Positions 1 to 8,662 of a stretch of 64,000 nucleotides of DNA are shown piece after piece (position 1 is the stretch's first letter; each line of letters begins with the position of its first letter). The position numbers and the translations under genes were made by a program. The notes beneath the pieces are model-generated. The model saw nothing but the letters and a program-made list of their open reading frames with translations, was not told where the DNA came from and did not search any database. The stretch lies in NCBI GenBank assembly GCA_937625935.1, contig OW569351.1, positions 124,001-188,000 on the forward strand, written 5' to 3'. This stretch comes from Tetramitus jugosus (Eukaryota > Heterolobosea > Eutetramitea > Acrasida > Vahlkampfiidae).

Positions 1-330
1 CAAAGCTAAAAACCGTTGGTTCAACATTTGTAGTGCGTGAACTGTTTCTCCGCCTTGGAACACCTTACGGAACTCTTCTTGGAAAGTTTCGGCGGGAAGC
101 GGAGAATCTAATTGTTGCGCGTCTTCTATGCCATTGTTGGAGGTTACATTATGATTCGGAGGTGATGACTGAGAAGCCAACGATGAAGATGCATCGAGTT
201 GATAAATATGTGTCGCACCATTCACTGTTCCAATCTGAACATGAGTCAGATTGCTGTTGAATGAGAGAACAGAAATGTCTGCGGATTGGTCATGCACATG
301 AGATGATGATGATGATGATGGATCAATCAT
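1..330 (-). CDS. N-terminal part of a possible WD40/PROPPIN-type protein (partial, leaves window)
   Basis: An open frame on the minus strand runs from an ATG at 330 to the window edge. The first in-frame upstream stop is at 487-489 with no other Met between, which supports this start. The protein begins MIDP, then a Ser6 run encoded by the TGATGATGAT repeat. Next comes a stretch reading DISVLSFN...GTVNGATHIYQL, which has the feel of the first blade of a WD40/PROPPIN (ATG18/WIPI) propeller. A Ser/Asn/Gln-rich linker follows, then a helical segment ending NQRFLAL. Only about 110 residues are visible, so the family call is weak; that the frame is coding is more secure. Confidence 0.5.
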   Translation of the reverse strand, partial: MIDPSSSSSSHVHDQSADISVLSFNSNLTHVQIGTVNGATHIYQLDASSSLASQSSPPNHNVTSNNGIEDAQQLDSPLPAETFQEEFRKVFQGGETVHALQMLNQRFLAL

Positions 331-1356
331 TTCTATTGTTGTTGTTGTTGTTGATCTGGAGAACAACGGATGAGTTCGCAAGTGGTTGAATATTTGATGG
401 TGTTTGTTGTTGTTTTTGTTGTGGTGAACCAAATAGGTGCCGTGCGTGTTTGTGTCTGGACGATAGAAGCAAATGCGTTTTTGGGATCAAGTTCAACCAA
501 ATGTGCGTTCTTTTTTTCTGTCGTGACTGAACTCAAAACGGGCTCTCCGTAAAAGGAACCCACAGAAAATGTAACTGAGGAAGAACTGTTTTTCTGCTTG
601 GAAGGCGGAGACGTGGAGAATTTTCGTTTGGTTTGCAGAAAATCAGCACGTGAGGGAATGGACGATGGCGTTGAATGCAAACAGACACGGAGCTTGATAA
701 TTTTTGAATAGAGTCAAAGGCATGATGAAATCAGGCATTGAGCTTCTTAGCTTAGCCAAAACATTGAAACAACGCGGGTGTCGGCTGAATACCCCTGGCT
801 CTGATTTTTGAATGGATTTCCTAAGACGTTTGACACGTTGTCCCAAGATGGAGCGGAAGAAACAAATAAATCAAGAGTTCGGGCCGACTTCAAACAGCCG
901 TTTCTAGGGCCAGTCACAGCGCATATGTACCGGCAATCCGGAAACATAACGAAAGCAACTTATAACGCTGCACCTTGTACATTTTCATTTCTCCACTCTC
1001 CATTTCCAGCTTCGAGAACACTGTACTCTGCAACAAGCACACACCTGCAACAACCGTGTTGAAACTGATAGAATTCCACACAACTTATAAAAAACATATC
1101 ACCAAGACGACAACCAAAACAAACCTTCCTTCCTCACGTTGGAACTTCTCTCTCACCCAAGCCTAAAAAAGTCTTCATTCACACGCGCGTGAACAATTCT
1201 CAGGAGAAATTTCCCTTGCACCCCTGAAGGATCCAATCAAACAACGTGAGAGCAGCTTAGAAGAACGATCACCAAAAAAATACCCCCAAGAAGTGACACC
1301 AAACACCACCATCCATTTTTTAACAAACAAAAACACAACAACAACAAACAACAATC
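331..1356. other. Intergenic region and leaders of two divergent genes
   Basis: Open frames here lack ATG starts and show no domain that I recognise. 333-680 on the minus strand is open without a Met and is read as leader or shadow. The last ~100 bases before 1357 are A/C-rich with AACAACAAC repeats, the usual leader composition in this window. I see no RNA gene here. Confidence 0.5.
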
Positions 1357-3573
1357 ATGCTTTTCAAATCACCGAGTGAATCTTTGGTTACTGGAGAGGA
1401 AGAATTTCAGACTTTCAGAAGGCGTCGACAACAAAGCATCGACCACGACAGCAGCATCATTTCCAACACCAATGGTACCACTCCTACTTCCAACAACAAC
1501 ACGAGTAACAACAATAGCATAACAGGATCACCTACGAGAAGCTCTCCACCTCGGTCCACTCCCCCAAAAAAAACAACTCGTGTCTCCACCAAACGATCAT
1601 CCATGAGATTGACACAACAACAACAACAACAGCTATTACTCATGGAATCAACAAAACGAAAGAGAAAAAATACGTTAATCATACCCAAAAACAATAGTGA
1701 TGCTCAGTACATGACTGTCATGTGGACTCATTTACTCAAGAAACAGTTCATGAGCAACAACAATCCACTGGATTTGTTCACAGAGCTCATGAACGATCCT
1801 TTTCATCACACACCTTCTTCATCACCATCCTCACCATCGACAGCTGCTGCAAGTATGATGATGAATGGTAGTAAGCTGCACAGAGAGTATGATCCATGTG
1901 ACTACAGTCCATACTATGAACAATTTTATCAACAGCAAGTCACTGATTTTTTGTCGTCGTCGCCATCGTCATTGGGAACGAGCGCAGAGCAAGCAATGCT
2001 CCACAACAGTGAGAGTCCAGAGCTCATTCAAACATATTTGCAACAGCAACAAGAACAACAACAGCAACAGCAGCAACAACAACCCATCTCAAAAATACCT
2101 ACGCGGTATCTATCAGCCATTAGAGCAAGCACAGATAATGAAGATTCACCAGACCAAATGGTTTCATTGAAGCTCTATGGTGTATACAATGCTGACCATA
2201 TGCTCGTTTGTGAGAATGAGTGCCGTTTTTTGCATTTGCTCAACCATCAAAATTCTCCGACTGTGCGAACTGGCGCCAATTTCACTACGGTGGCCTCTTC
2301 GTCGCCACCAACGACAAAAATGTCGCAGCAAGCTCTGCTGGACAAGAATTTCTTTATTACGCACTATGCATCTCACTATATTGGTAACTCGATATGGATT
2401 GAGATGGAACCACATTTTGGCTCTCTCTACTCCATCATGAACGACAGAAGGAGAAGAGAACAAAAGGCAAAAATGGACCAACGAAGGGCAAACAATGATG
2501 ACACGACGATTACGACAGCTACCATGAACAAGACACATACGAATCGGAACAATAATCACACTCATCATAACGAAGAGGCAGATGATGATGATGATGATGC
2601 ACAGAGCAGCACAAGCACTGGTGTAGACTCTGATGAAGACGAAGTGGAGGAAGAAGAGGAGAGCATTTGTCTCTCCAAGATGCTCAGAGAGGATTATCAA
2701 GACTCACACAACCATACCAATCAGACGACAACTCATCACGGTGGTATCAATGAGTCAACAGATGCCGAGTTGGACAATGATGGTGCCGGTGCAATCAATG
2801 ATGCATCTCTGAGGAGAGATTGCAGTTTGATTGATGAGGTGTATCTGGCTGCTCTGTGCAAGCAAATCTTGTTGACGCTGTGTTCATTGCACTCCAAGGG
2901 TATTGTGCATCGGGATCTGAGACCAAGAAACTTTTGGATCACCAATGGTGTGCAGAATCAAGGTGTGAACGGAGAAGAAGATGTCATTCTGTCTTCATCG
3001 GTCGAAGAGGAAGCAGAGGAAGAAGCAAGAGAGAACAACAACAACAACAACAAGGAAAACAACAAGAAGCAGCATGTTGACAGGCAATACACACTCAAGT
3101 TGGCCAGTTTCACCTCCTGTTATCAGTTCCAGTGTACAGACAATGATGGAAAGATTCGAGATGTGTCCAGTCTAATGATCACTGATACCGATTGTCTCTA
3201 CTGGTTGGCACCAGAGATTATTGCAAGTGAGGATGAAGTTGTCGAGTACGATGCCAAGGCAGACATCTGGTCATTTGGTATGGTTGTTTGGAGCATGTTG
3301 AATGGTTGTGTTCCACCATTGGCTCATTTACACAATCCAGAAGATATTGTGTCGTGCATTGTTGACAGTGATTTTCAACCAAGACTGTCCGATTTTGAGC
3401 ACTACCATGACTATTCGCTTCTGTTTGATGACTTTTTGACCAAGTGCCTCTGCAGAGATGTAAATAAGAGATGGACCAGTGAACAGCTACTGAATCACGA
3501 GTTCATCACGAAAAGGATACCCAAGAACACCTCAGTTCAAGCTCTCATTACTGAATTTTTCAACTCTCAGTAA
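1357..3573 (+). CDS. Degenerate protein kinase with low-complexity insertions (probable pseudokinase)
   Basis: 738-residue single-exon protein. The N-terminal ~270 residues are Ser/Asn/Gln-rich, with a poly-Q run near residues 228-245. A kinase fold follows: VSLKL (candidate beta-3 Lys), ENECRFLHLL (alpha-C Glu), a long acidic insertion (DDDDDD, EEEEE), HRDLRPRNFW (catalytic loop with Asp and Asn), KLASFTSC where DFG belongs, LAPEII (APE motif) and DIWSFGMVVWSML (subdomain IX). The DFG Asp is replaced by Ser and the Gly by Thr. No glycine-rich loop is obvious. The metal-binding Asp is therefore missing, which points to a pseudokinase or an unusual metal-independent enzyme. The fold call is firm; the subfamily is unknown. 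Confidence 0.85.
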   Translation: MLFKSPSESLVTGEEEFQTFRRRRQQSIDHDSSIISNTNGTTPTSNNNTSNNNSITGSPTRSSPPRSTPPKKTTRVSTKRSSMRLTQQQQQQLLLMESTKRKRKNTLIIPKNNSDAQYMTVMWTHLLKKQFMSNNNPLDLFTELMNDPFHHTPSSSPSSPSTAAASMMMNGSKLHREYDPCDYSPYYEQFYQQQVTDFLSSSPSSLGTSAEQAMLHNSESPELIQTYLQQQQEQQQQQQQQQPISKIPTRYLSAIRASTDNEDSPDQMVSLKLYGVYNADHMLVCENECRFLHLLNHQNSPTVRTGANFTTVASSSPPTTKMSQQALLDKNFFITHYASHYIGNSIWIEMEPHFGSLYSIMNDRRRREQKAKMDQRRANNDDTTITTATMNKTHTNRNNNHTHHNEEADDDDDDAQSSTSTGVDSDEDEVEEEEESICLSKMLREDYQDSHNHTNQTTTHHGGINESTDAELDNDGAGAINDASLRRDCSLIDEVYLAALCKQILLTLCSLHSKGIVHRDLRPRNFWITNGVQNQGVNGEEDVILSSSVEEEAEEEARENNNNNNKENNKKQHVDRQYTLKLASFTSCYQFQCTDNDGKIRDVSSLMITDTDCLYWLAPEIIASEDEVVEYDAKADIWSFGMVVWSMLNGCVPPLAHLHNPEDIVSCIVDSDFQPRLSDFEHYHDYSLLFDDFLTKCLCRDVNKRWTSEQLLNHEFITKRIPKNTSVQALITEFFNSQ

Positions 3574-3826
3574 ATTTTTTATTTCGCTCCTAATCCAAAT
3601 GTAATGCATCTGTTGTACATATCGCGATTGTTCCAAGCTGGGAAGAAGCGACTTCCCTTGGAAGGAGATGCAAAGAGTTTTAGAGCCAACGCTATACACC
3701 CATTCGAGATAATATCAAGGTAAAATTCTCTTCTCCTGGGAACTTAAAGTCAGGCAACGAACTGTGGGACATTTTTTCCACTTCCCCACACCAATCAAGC
3801 CAACAACCTGAACACAACCGCAACAA

Positions 3827-4252
3827 ATGCAATCTTCATTCAAACTTGCTCAAGCTCCAACAACTCAACAAGTGTTAGTCACATTCGAGTTGTACAACAC
3901 ACATCCAACTCAGACTTACTTTGTTTGTCACTACTATACTCCTCTAGAATCAATCATGGGCTCAGACTCGGTTCAAGTAACCAATGTGGAAACGAACACT
4001 CTGTTGCCCTATGCAGGAATCAAGGCCTCAAGGATTCTCCCTCAACCAAAGAGTTACTTGCAGGTCGATACAGGCAAGGTCATCAAGAACACGCTCAACC
4101 TTGCGAGTGGATACCGATTTGGTCGAGGTCGCTTCAGCGTTACAGTTGGAGCAGCTTGCAAGAAACTAAATGTTCGATTGGATCCTCAGAATGATTCTAC
4201 GAACCAGAGAGTGGATCACCAATGCGAACCACTGGAGTTTATCATTGAATGA
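3827..4252 (+). CDS. Small protein like the N-terminal domain of M35 metalloproteases, copy 1
   Basis: 141 residues starting MQSSFKLAQAP. The core reads YFVCHYYTPLES, then VQVTN, LLPYAGIKASR, SYLQVDTGKVIKNTLNLA and GRFSVTVGAA. This pattern (N...TPLE..., PY.G...KR, pG-type turn, Y.V strand) resembles the beta-sandwich N-terminal domain of deuterolysin/peptidyl-Lys metallopeptidases (M35). There is no HExxH catalytic domain and no signal peptide, so it is a free-standing domain, perhaps a cytosolic inhibitor or binding module; that role is inference. A clear paralogue lies at 8814-9251, on the other side of the Fanzor element. Confidence 0.75.
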   Translation: MQSSFKLAQAPTTQQVLVTFELYNTHPTQTYFVCHYYTPLESIMGSDSVQVTNVETNTLLPYAGIKASRILPQPKSYLQVDTGKVIKNTLNLASGYRFGRGRFSVTVGAACKKLNVRLDPQNDSTNQRVDHQCEPLEFIIE

Positions 4253-4466
4253 ATGATTAGCGGACAAACATAGGCACGAACATAGAGCAGTCATGACCAA
4301 GTGTATATTAAAGTTGACCACAGGTCTGTCACTCAACCGTGCTGACACTTGACAACTTTTTTCAATCAGATTGGAAGGCGATGATCCCTCGTGTTTTTGT
4401 GTCCGAAACTCGGGTGTAAAATTCAGTGCAGGATTTTGTGGTGTTTCCTGCTCGAGCTGGGAGATC

Positions 4467-4486
4467 TTTAAGGTGGCCGTCCACTG
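4467..4486 (+). repeat. Left terminal inverted repeat of the Fanzor element
   Basis: TTTAAGGTGGCCGTCCACTG. It is complementary to 8733-8752 with one mismatch (position 12). Confidence 0.75.
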
Positions 4487-4487
4487 A

Positions 4488-4520
4488 AGAAATCGTATAA
4501 ATAGGAGAAATCGTATAAAT
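4488..4520 (+). repeat. Subterminal direct repeat just inside the left end
   Basis: AGAAATCGTATAAAT occurs at 4488-4502 and again at 4506-4520 (period 18). It may be a transposase-binding repeat. The second copy also supplies a TATA-like TATAAAT about 65 bases before the next ATGs. Confidence 0.6.
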
Positions 4521-4593
4521 TTACACATCGGACAACAAGTCAAACAACGAGAAACACATCAACTCGCTTTCCTATTATAATGAATACTGCCTC

Positions 4594-5295
4594 ATGGTTC
4601 TGTTGGTGTTGGTTGTGTCACAAATTGTCACAGGAGACTGCGAAGGTGATGTGCCCGTGCACATTTCATTGTTGATGGATTCAGAAGAGGATATCTCTGT
4701 GATGTCCTCTGTTTCGTGAAGACCTCGCATCAGTTTCTCAAGATCGTTTGTTTCTTCCTCAGTGTTGTTGCTGCTGTTGTTCTCAACTTCCCTTGGTGTT
4801 TGTGTTTTTTAAGGGCATATCGTGAAGCTGCAAAAGAAGGATTTATATCCGTTGCACGTGCAATCTATTCAAACGCTCTATCGGAATTCCCCACTAAAGC
4901 CATACAACTTGATCATCTGAATCTTTGCCTCCCTCGTCTTCTCATCAGGTATATTCTTCACCCAACTACATCATTTGTCAACAACATCACATACACAATT
5001 ATACTCAAAAACAACAAGTATGGGCAATTGCAGCTATATACATACTCTGGAACGAAAAATCTTGACTTCCTATCAATGTACTTTTGTGTCCGATTCACTA
5101 ATCGTTCACTCATCAACTGTGAGCATTCTGATTTTTCAACCCACCACAGTGTACACATCGGGCACTGTTGCATTCGACGATAACTTGACTTCACAATTGG
5201 CAGGCAACCCCGCAACCACCTTCTTCACACTACAATTAAAAAAACATATACAAAACAATAGTTTAACTTTACAAAAACATTCTTACAAATTGTAA
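4594..5295 (+). pseudogene. Decayed secreted-protein region (uncertain)
   Basis: An ATG at 4594 opens a 41-residue frame starting MVLLVLVVSQIVTGDCEGD, a good signal peptide, which stops at 4717-4719. Overlapping frames then stay open: 4716-5183 (hydrophobic, ending in a Thr/Tyr-rich strand-like stretch NITYTIILKNNKYGQLQLY) and 4975-5295 (SILIFQPTTVYTSGTVAFDD). Neither has a convincing ATG start. The simplest reading is a secreted beta-rich protein broken by frameshifts; an unrecognised intron is possible. No family recognised. Confidence 0.3.
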
Positions 5296-5339
5296 TACAC
5301 AAAACAAAAAATACATACGCCTTTAACAAATCATTCTGT

Positions 5340-5783
5340 TTATTGATTAACAACTCTCCACCCTCCAGGGACCAATTCAAATTGTTCCCATGAACATGCC
5401 AAGTAGAATCCCTTCCACTTCACATAACCATACCAAGAACCATTTTGATACTTCCAATCCAGAACATCATCAATTTGATAGAACTGTCCATTGGAGGTAT
5501 AGTTTTGGTGAATGTGACAGTACTGGGTTCCACGTTTCCTTTGCAATTTGCACGGTAAGCCTGACTTGCAAACGGCCAAACAGTGTGAGTACAAATTGTC
5601 CATATAAGACCTTATTGTTGATAGATTATTGGCCATCGAAGATCGAAAATCCCGACACGTCAATACCAAATTCAACATTGTTATTCTTACTTTTCTTTTG
5701 ACTCCAAACTTTACCAATTGTTGGTTATGTCTTCTTTTGGCGCCTTTTCCTTGTTTTCCCATTTGTTCATTGATTTTTTTCAT
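5340..5783 (-). CDS. Small chromodomain protein with a Cys/His motif
   Basis: 147 residues from the ATG at 5783 (an alternative ATG at 5762 also fits). The C-terminal ~50 residues read IDDVLDWKYQNGSWYGYVKW, then KG and SWEQFEL. This is a chromodomain with its aromatic residues (Y/W cage candidates) and the KWKG signature. Before it lies CKSGLPC...YCHIHQ, a small Cys/His pattern like short zinc modules (C..G..C...YC..H). The N-terminus is basic. Chromodomains occur in histone readers and at the tail of chromovirus integrases; no integrase core is present. A GTAAG donor-like site near codon 30 leaves a spliced form possible. It lies inside the Fanzor element and is divergent from the VPS35 fragment. 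Confidence 0.65.
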   Translation of the reverse strand: MKKINEQMGKQGKGAKRRHNQQLVKFGVKRKVRITMLNLVLTCRDFRSSMANNLSTIRSYMDNLYSHCLAVCKSGLPCKLQRKRGTQYCHIHQNYTSNGQFYQIDDVLDWKYQNGSWYGYVKWKGFYLACSWEQFELVPGGWRVVNQ

Positions 5784-5907
5784 CAAAAAAAACTTGCAAA
5801 AAACAGAAAACAAACACTCTGAAGGACATCGTGAGAGCGAGTGACCTGATGATGAGTGTGAGTTTTCTGAAGTTTGTCAAATTCTGTCCTACTATTGATA
5901 CCATTAG

Positions 5908-6555
5908 AGAGGTGTTGAATTGTCCGATAACTTGAGTATTCAGATCTCATTGATGACACTTGCTCTTCAAACATATCCTGATAACACTGACTATGTCAAC
6001 AAGATTATTAATAACATTGCTAGTCAATTGAATAGCACTGCACTTGCTTCAGATGAAATTGTAGACATGTTGAAGCGATTGTTGTTGGTGCCACTCGAGT
6101 CATACAACAATGTGCTAACAGTTTTGAAGTTGGAGAAGTATGGTGATATTATTCATTCTCTTGGATATGAACAGAGAAAGTTTATTGCACTGAGCATTGT
6201 GAGATGCGCACTTGACAATGGACACAAGATTTCAACATTTGAACAAGTGAACAAACTGTTTGATTTGATTCGTCCACTGTTGAAGGATGAGGAAGACCAG
6301 ACAACATTCTCACCTTCTGACGACTCACCAATAGCTGCAACATTGCTCGAAGATTTCGAAGAAGAACAGAACTTGATTGCCAGATTGGTTCATTTGTTTG
6401 ATAATAGCGATACTGATCAATTGTTTAAAGTTTTGGCCGCAGCCAGAAAGCACTTTGGTCAGGGTGGTGTCAAGAGAATTCAATACACATTGGTACCGCT
6501 TGTATTCTCCTACTTGAAACTTGCTCAGAGAATCTACAATGCACACTGCAAATAG
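5908..6555 (+). pseudogene. VPS35 (retromer) internal fragment
   Basis: The open frame follows a TAG at 5905. Its first ATG is eleven codons after a TTG at 5920. The translation matches the middle of VPS35, the retromer alpha-solenoid: LVPLESYNNVLTVLKLEKYG, STFEQVNKLFDLIRPLLKDE, DFEEEQNLIARLVHLF and RKHFGQGGVKRIQYTLVPLV. Normal VPS35 is about 750-800 residues. Here only ~210 remain, with no N-terminal VPS26-binding part and no C-terminal half. The frame ends in a clean stop (NAHCK) followed by an AATAAA near 6690. It is most simply a captured, doubly truncated copy inside the transposon; expression as a short dominant retromer fragment is speculative. Confidence 0.8.
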
Positions 6556-6881
6556 ACACCTCTTGTCGACTCTCCATCTTTTTGATTGATTTGATTGTTG
6601 TTGTTGATGTTCGTTGTGCGACTTGTGTTTTTCGTTGTTGTTGTCGCGTTCAAGATTGGATAGATAGGTGGATATATTATAAAAAAATACAATAAATGTT
6701 GTATCAGTTTCCTCTAAGCTGCGGAATTGGTGCAGTTGTAAAAATTTCCGTTGAGACTGTCTTTACAACGGCAACGGCCATCTACCTCGGTTTAAAAAGC
6801 GCTGTCTTTTTCGCTGTTTGATTCATCTCACACAACAAATACAACACAACAAATACACCACACAACAAATACAATAACATT
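6556..6881. promoter_or_regulatory. Intergenic: VPS35-fragment 3' end and Fanzor leader
   Basis: Contains an AATAAA near 6690 for the upstream frame, an 8-bp inverted repeat GTTGTAAA/TTTACAAC (6735-6742 and 6762-6769), and an A/C-rich leader with a 13-base tandem repeat directly before the Fanzor ATG. ACGGCCATC near 6776 weakly resembles the inner part of the element's terminal repeat. Confidence 0.4.
6831..6873 (+). repeat. Three copies of CACAACAAATACA in the Fanzor leader
   Basis: Identical 13-mers at 6831-6843, 6845-6857 and 6861-6873, immediately upstream of the ATG at 6882. Confidence 0.75.
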
Positions 6882-7814
6882 ATGCCACGAGGCGTGCCTA
6901 AGGACGGTAAGAGAAAGAGAAAGAGAGAGACTGTCAAAAAGAATGAATACTCATCACATTACGTGGTCAAGGTCGGTCTGAAGTCTCTGTTGTTGCATCA
7001 TCCAACTCTGTTACCAATCATACAAACTCAAGCTCTGGAGATTACAAGGATTGCTCTTCGACTCACAAGATTTATAAACATATTTGTTTTGAGGCACTTG
7101 GAGAACAATTGTGATATCCCTCTCTTGAATCAAGGATTTATTCAACGAATCGGTTCAGTGTTGTTTGGACGCAAGTCGAAGACAAGAGACGATAATGTCA
7201 ACCTCATCAACGGGTCAGTCAACATGGATGACGTAATAATCAAGCTAAGGAAGATTTGTGAGAAGTTATCCCAATCCATCAATTACGTTGCCAAGTCTCT
7301 CAATGTCAATATTTCTAACATGCTCAAGTTCACATTGGAACAAAGACTGAGAAAGTACTTGAGAGTGAGGATGGCTCAATTGCACAATGGTCAATCAATC
7401 CCCAGGTCTGAATACAGAAGAGTAGTAGAATACATCATCAGAAAGTTGACATTTGTCACTCCAGTTTATGATTTTGTCAAACTGCCTCCAAAAGAGTTGA
7501 TAGAGACTATTCCTGTGTTGATCCAAGAGGTTCGAACATTTGTTGGTGCTGAAACCGACGAAGTGGTTGATGAATCGTTTGTGAACAACAACACCAATAA
7601 CATGCTGAAGTTTTACTGGCATGTTCAACAGTTTCTGATTGTCAATGGAACAAAATCATTTGCATTGTTGCCCTTGTCCCACTTTAAATGTAGATGCATG
7701 GAGATAGGTACAACGGACCTGATAGACATGCTCCAACAGAAGAAGAAGGGAAATGCATCCACAAGAACAATAAGGCAAAGGTATCCAAGGGCCAGAAAGA
7801 AGCAAAGAAGATGA
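6882..7814 (+). CDS. Fanzor RNA-guided nuclease, N-terminal part
   Basis: 310 residues starting MPRGVPKDGKRKRKRE, a basic nuclear-localisation-like leader typical of Fanzor proteins. It continues as a helical REC-like region and reaches FALLPLSHFKCRCMEIGTTD, the LLP...I..(D/T)T..L signature that precedes the RuvC domain in Fanzor proteins. The frame then degrades into a Lys/Arg-rich tail and stops at 7814. The RuvC half continues in another frame (7694-8662). The segment normally found between these parts (an F...TDG.SVS-type beta region) is absent in both frames. One formal intron, 7708-7847 (GTACAA...AATGCAG), would rejoin the frames as a 546-residue protein but would remove the conserved TTDLIDML. 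A frameshift plus deletion is the simpler reading. Confidence 0.8.
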   Translation: MPRGVPKDGKRKRKRETVKKNEYSSHYVVKVGLKSLLLHHPTLLPIIQTQALEITRIALRLTRFINIFVLRHLENNCDIPLLNQGFIQRIGSVLFGRKSKTRDDNVNLINGSVNMDDVIIKLRKICEKLSQSINYVAKSLNVNISNMLKFTLEQRLRKYLRVRMAQLHNGQSIPRSEYRRVVEYIIRKLTFVTPVYDFVKLPPKELIETIPVLIQEVRTFVGAETDEVVDESFVNNNTNNMLKFYWHVQQFLIVNGTKSFALLPLSHFKCRCMEIGTTDLIDMLQQKKKGNASTRTIRQRYPRARKKQRR

Positions 7815-8662
7815 AGAAAGAAGCAACCATTGTTGATCAAAATGCAGATTACTTGATTGGTATCGATCCTGGTATTGTCACATTGATGAGTTGTGCAGAT
7901 TCAGATGGTAAAAAGTGGGAGTTCTCCAATAAGGCATACAGACGACTGTCTCATCATTCACAGAACGCCAAACGTTTGTTGAAATACAAAGCAAAATGGA
8001 ACACGAAAACTGGAAAAGATTTAGATGAACTCCATAACTCGATCAAACAAGCCAGTGTATCGACAAGTGATCTGTTTATCGAACACATTGATTCTGTTTT
8101 GAAAGTCGAAGATGACTTGCTTGGTTTTTATTGCACTCCAAAGGTGAAGAGACTGAATTGGGACAGCTATATTATGAGAGACAAAACAATTGCTGGAGTA
8201 ATGAATGATTTTCACAAAAGAGCAAATGGAAGAAAGATGGTCATTGGCATGGGCAATGCTGGTTTCAAAAATAGTTACAGAGGACATGCTTCAACGCCCA
8301 AGGGCAAGCTGTTGAAGAAACTGAATGAACGATTTGAAGTGAAAATGATTGACGAATTCATGACCAGCCAAAAATGTTGTGCTTGCCATTCCCATTTGAA
8401 GCCAGTCAAGCACAAACGAATGGACAAGAAGGGTGTATCGGCAATCTCTATTGTACGAGGAGTTAAGCAGTGTGCAACCACTAAATGTTTAGTGACTCAC
8501 AACAGAGACATCAATGCGGCCAAGAACATGCTCCATCTACTGAGAACAGAAATGGATGGACAGTCACGTCCCAATGCCTTCAAGAGGAAGAAAAAGGTCG
8601 CAAAAGAATTAATCAAAATGGTGGAACACCTCCAAGGCTCACTCCATCAAGCTGCTATGTAA
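7694..8662 (+). CDS. Fanzor nuclease, RuvC and zinc-ribbon part (frame-shifted from the upstream ORF)
   Basis: 322 residues from the ATG at 7694. The real domain begins near residue 40. RuvC-I is YLIGIDPGIV (Asp58). The RuvC-II region is KMIDEFMTSQKC (Glu221, the rearranged glutamate used by Fanzors). The zinc ribbon is CCAC...C....C. RuvC-III is THNRDINAAKN (Asp272). All three catalytic acids and the zinc cysteines are retained, so this is a recently broken gene or one that depends on frameshifting or splicing. Fanzors are eukaryotic relatives of TnpB that cut DNA with a guide RNA made from the transposon's own 3' end. The stop codon lies only 70 bases from the right terminal repeat, which fits a guide RNA running out of the element. 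Confidence 0.85.
   Translation: MHGDRYNGPDRHAPTEEEGKCIHKNNKAKVSKGQKEAKKMKKEATIVDQNADYLIGIDPGIVTLMSCADSDGKKWEFSNKAYRRLSHHSQNAKRLLKYKAKWNTKTGKDLDELHNSIKQASVSTSDLFIEHIDSVLKVEDDLLGFYCTPKVKRLNWDSYIMRDKTIAGVMNDFHKRANGRKMVIGMGNAGFKNSYRGHASTPKGKLLKKLNERFEVKMIDEFMTSQKCCACHSHLKPVKHKRMDKKGVSAISIVRGVKQCATTKCLVTHNRDINAAKNMLHLLRTEMDGQSRPNAFKRKKKVAKELIKMVEHLQGSLHQAAM

Noticed and set aside
333-680. 115-codon minus-strand open frame rich in Ser/Thr/Gln
   Set aside because: No ATG start; overlaps the leader of the gene at 1-330 and shows no domain.
6768-6795. Possible internal terminal repeat (ACGGCCATC...GGTTTAAA)
   Set aside because: Only partly resembles the 20-base repeat and would need gaps; not strong enough to split the element in two.
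7781-7847. Intron GTATCC...AATGCAG to repair the Fanzor frame
   Set aside because: Phases do not match (two bases before, two after); would not restore the frame.
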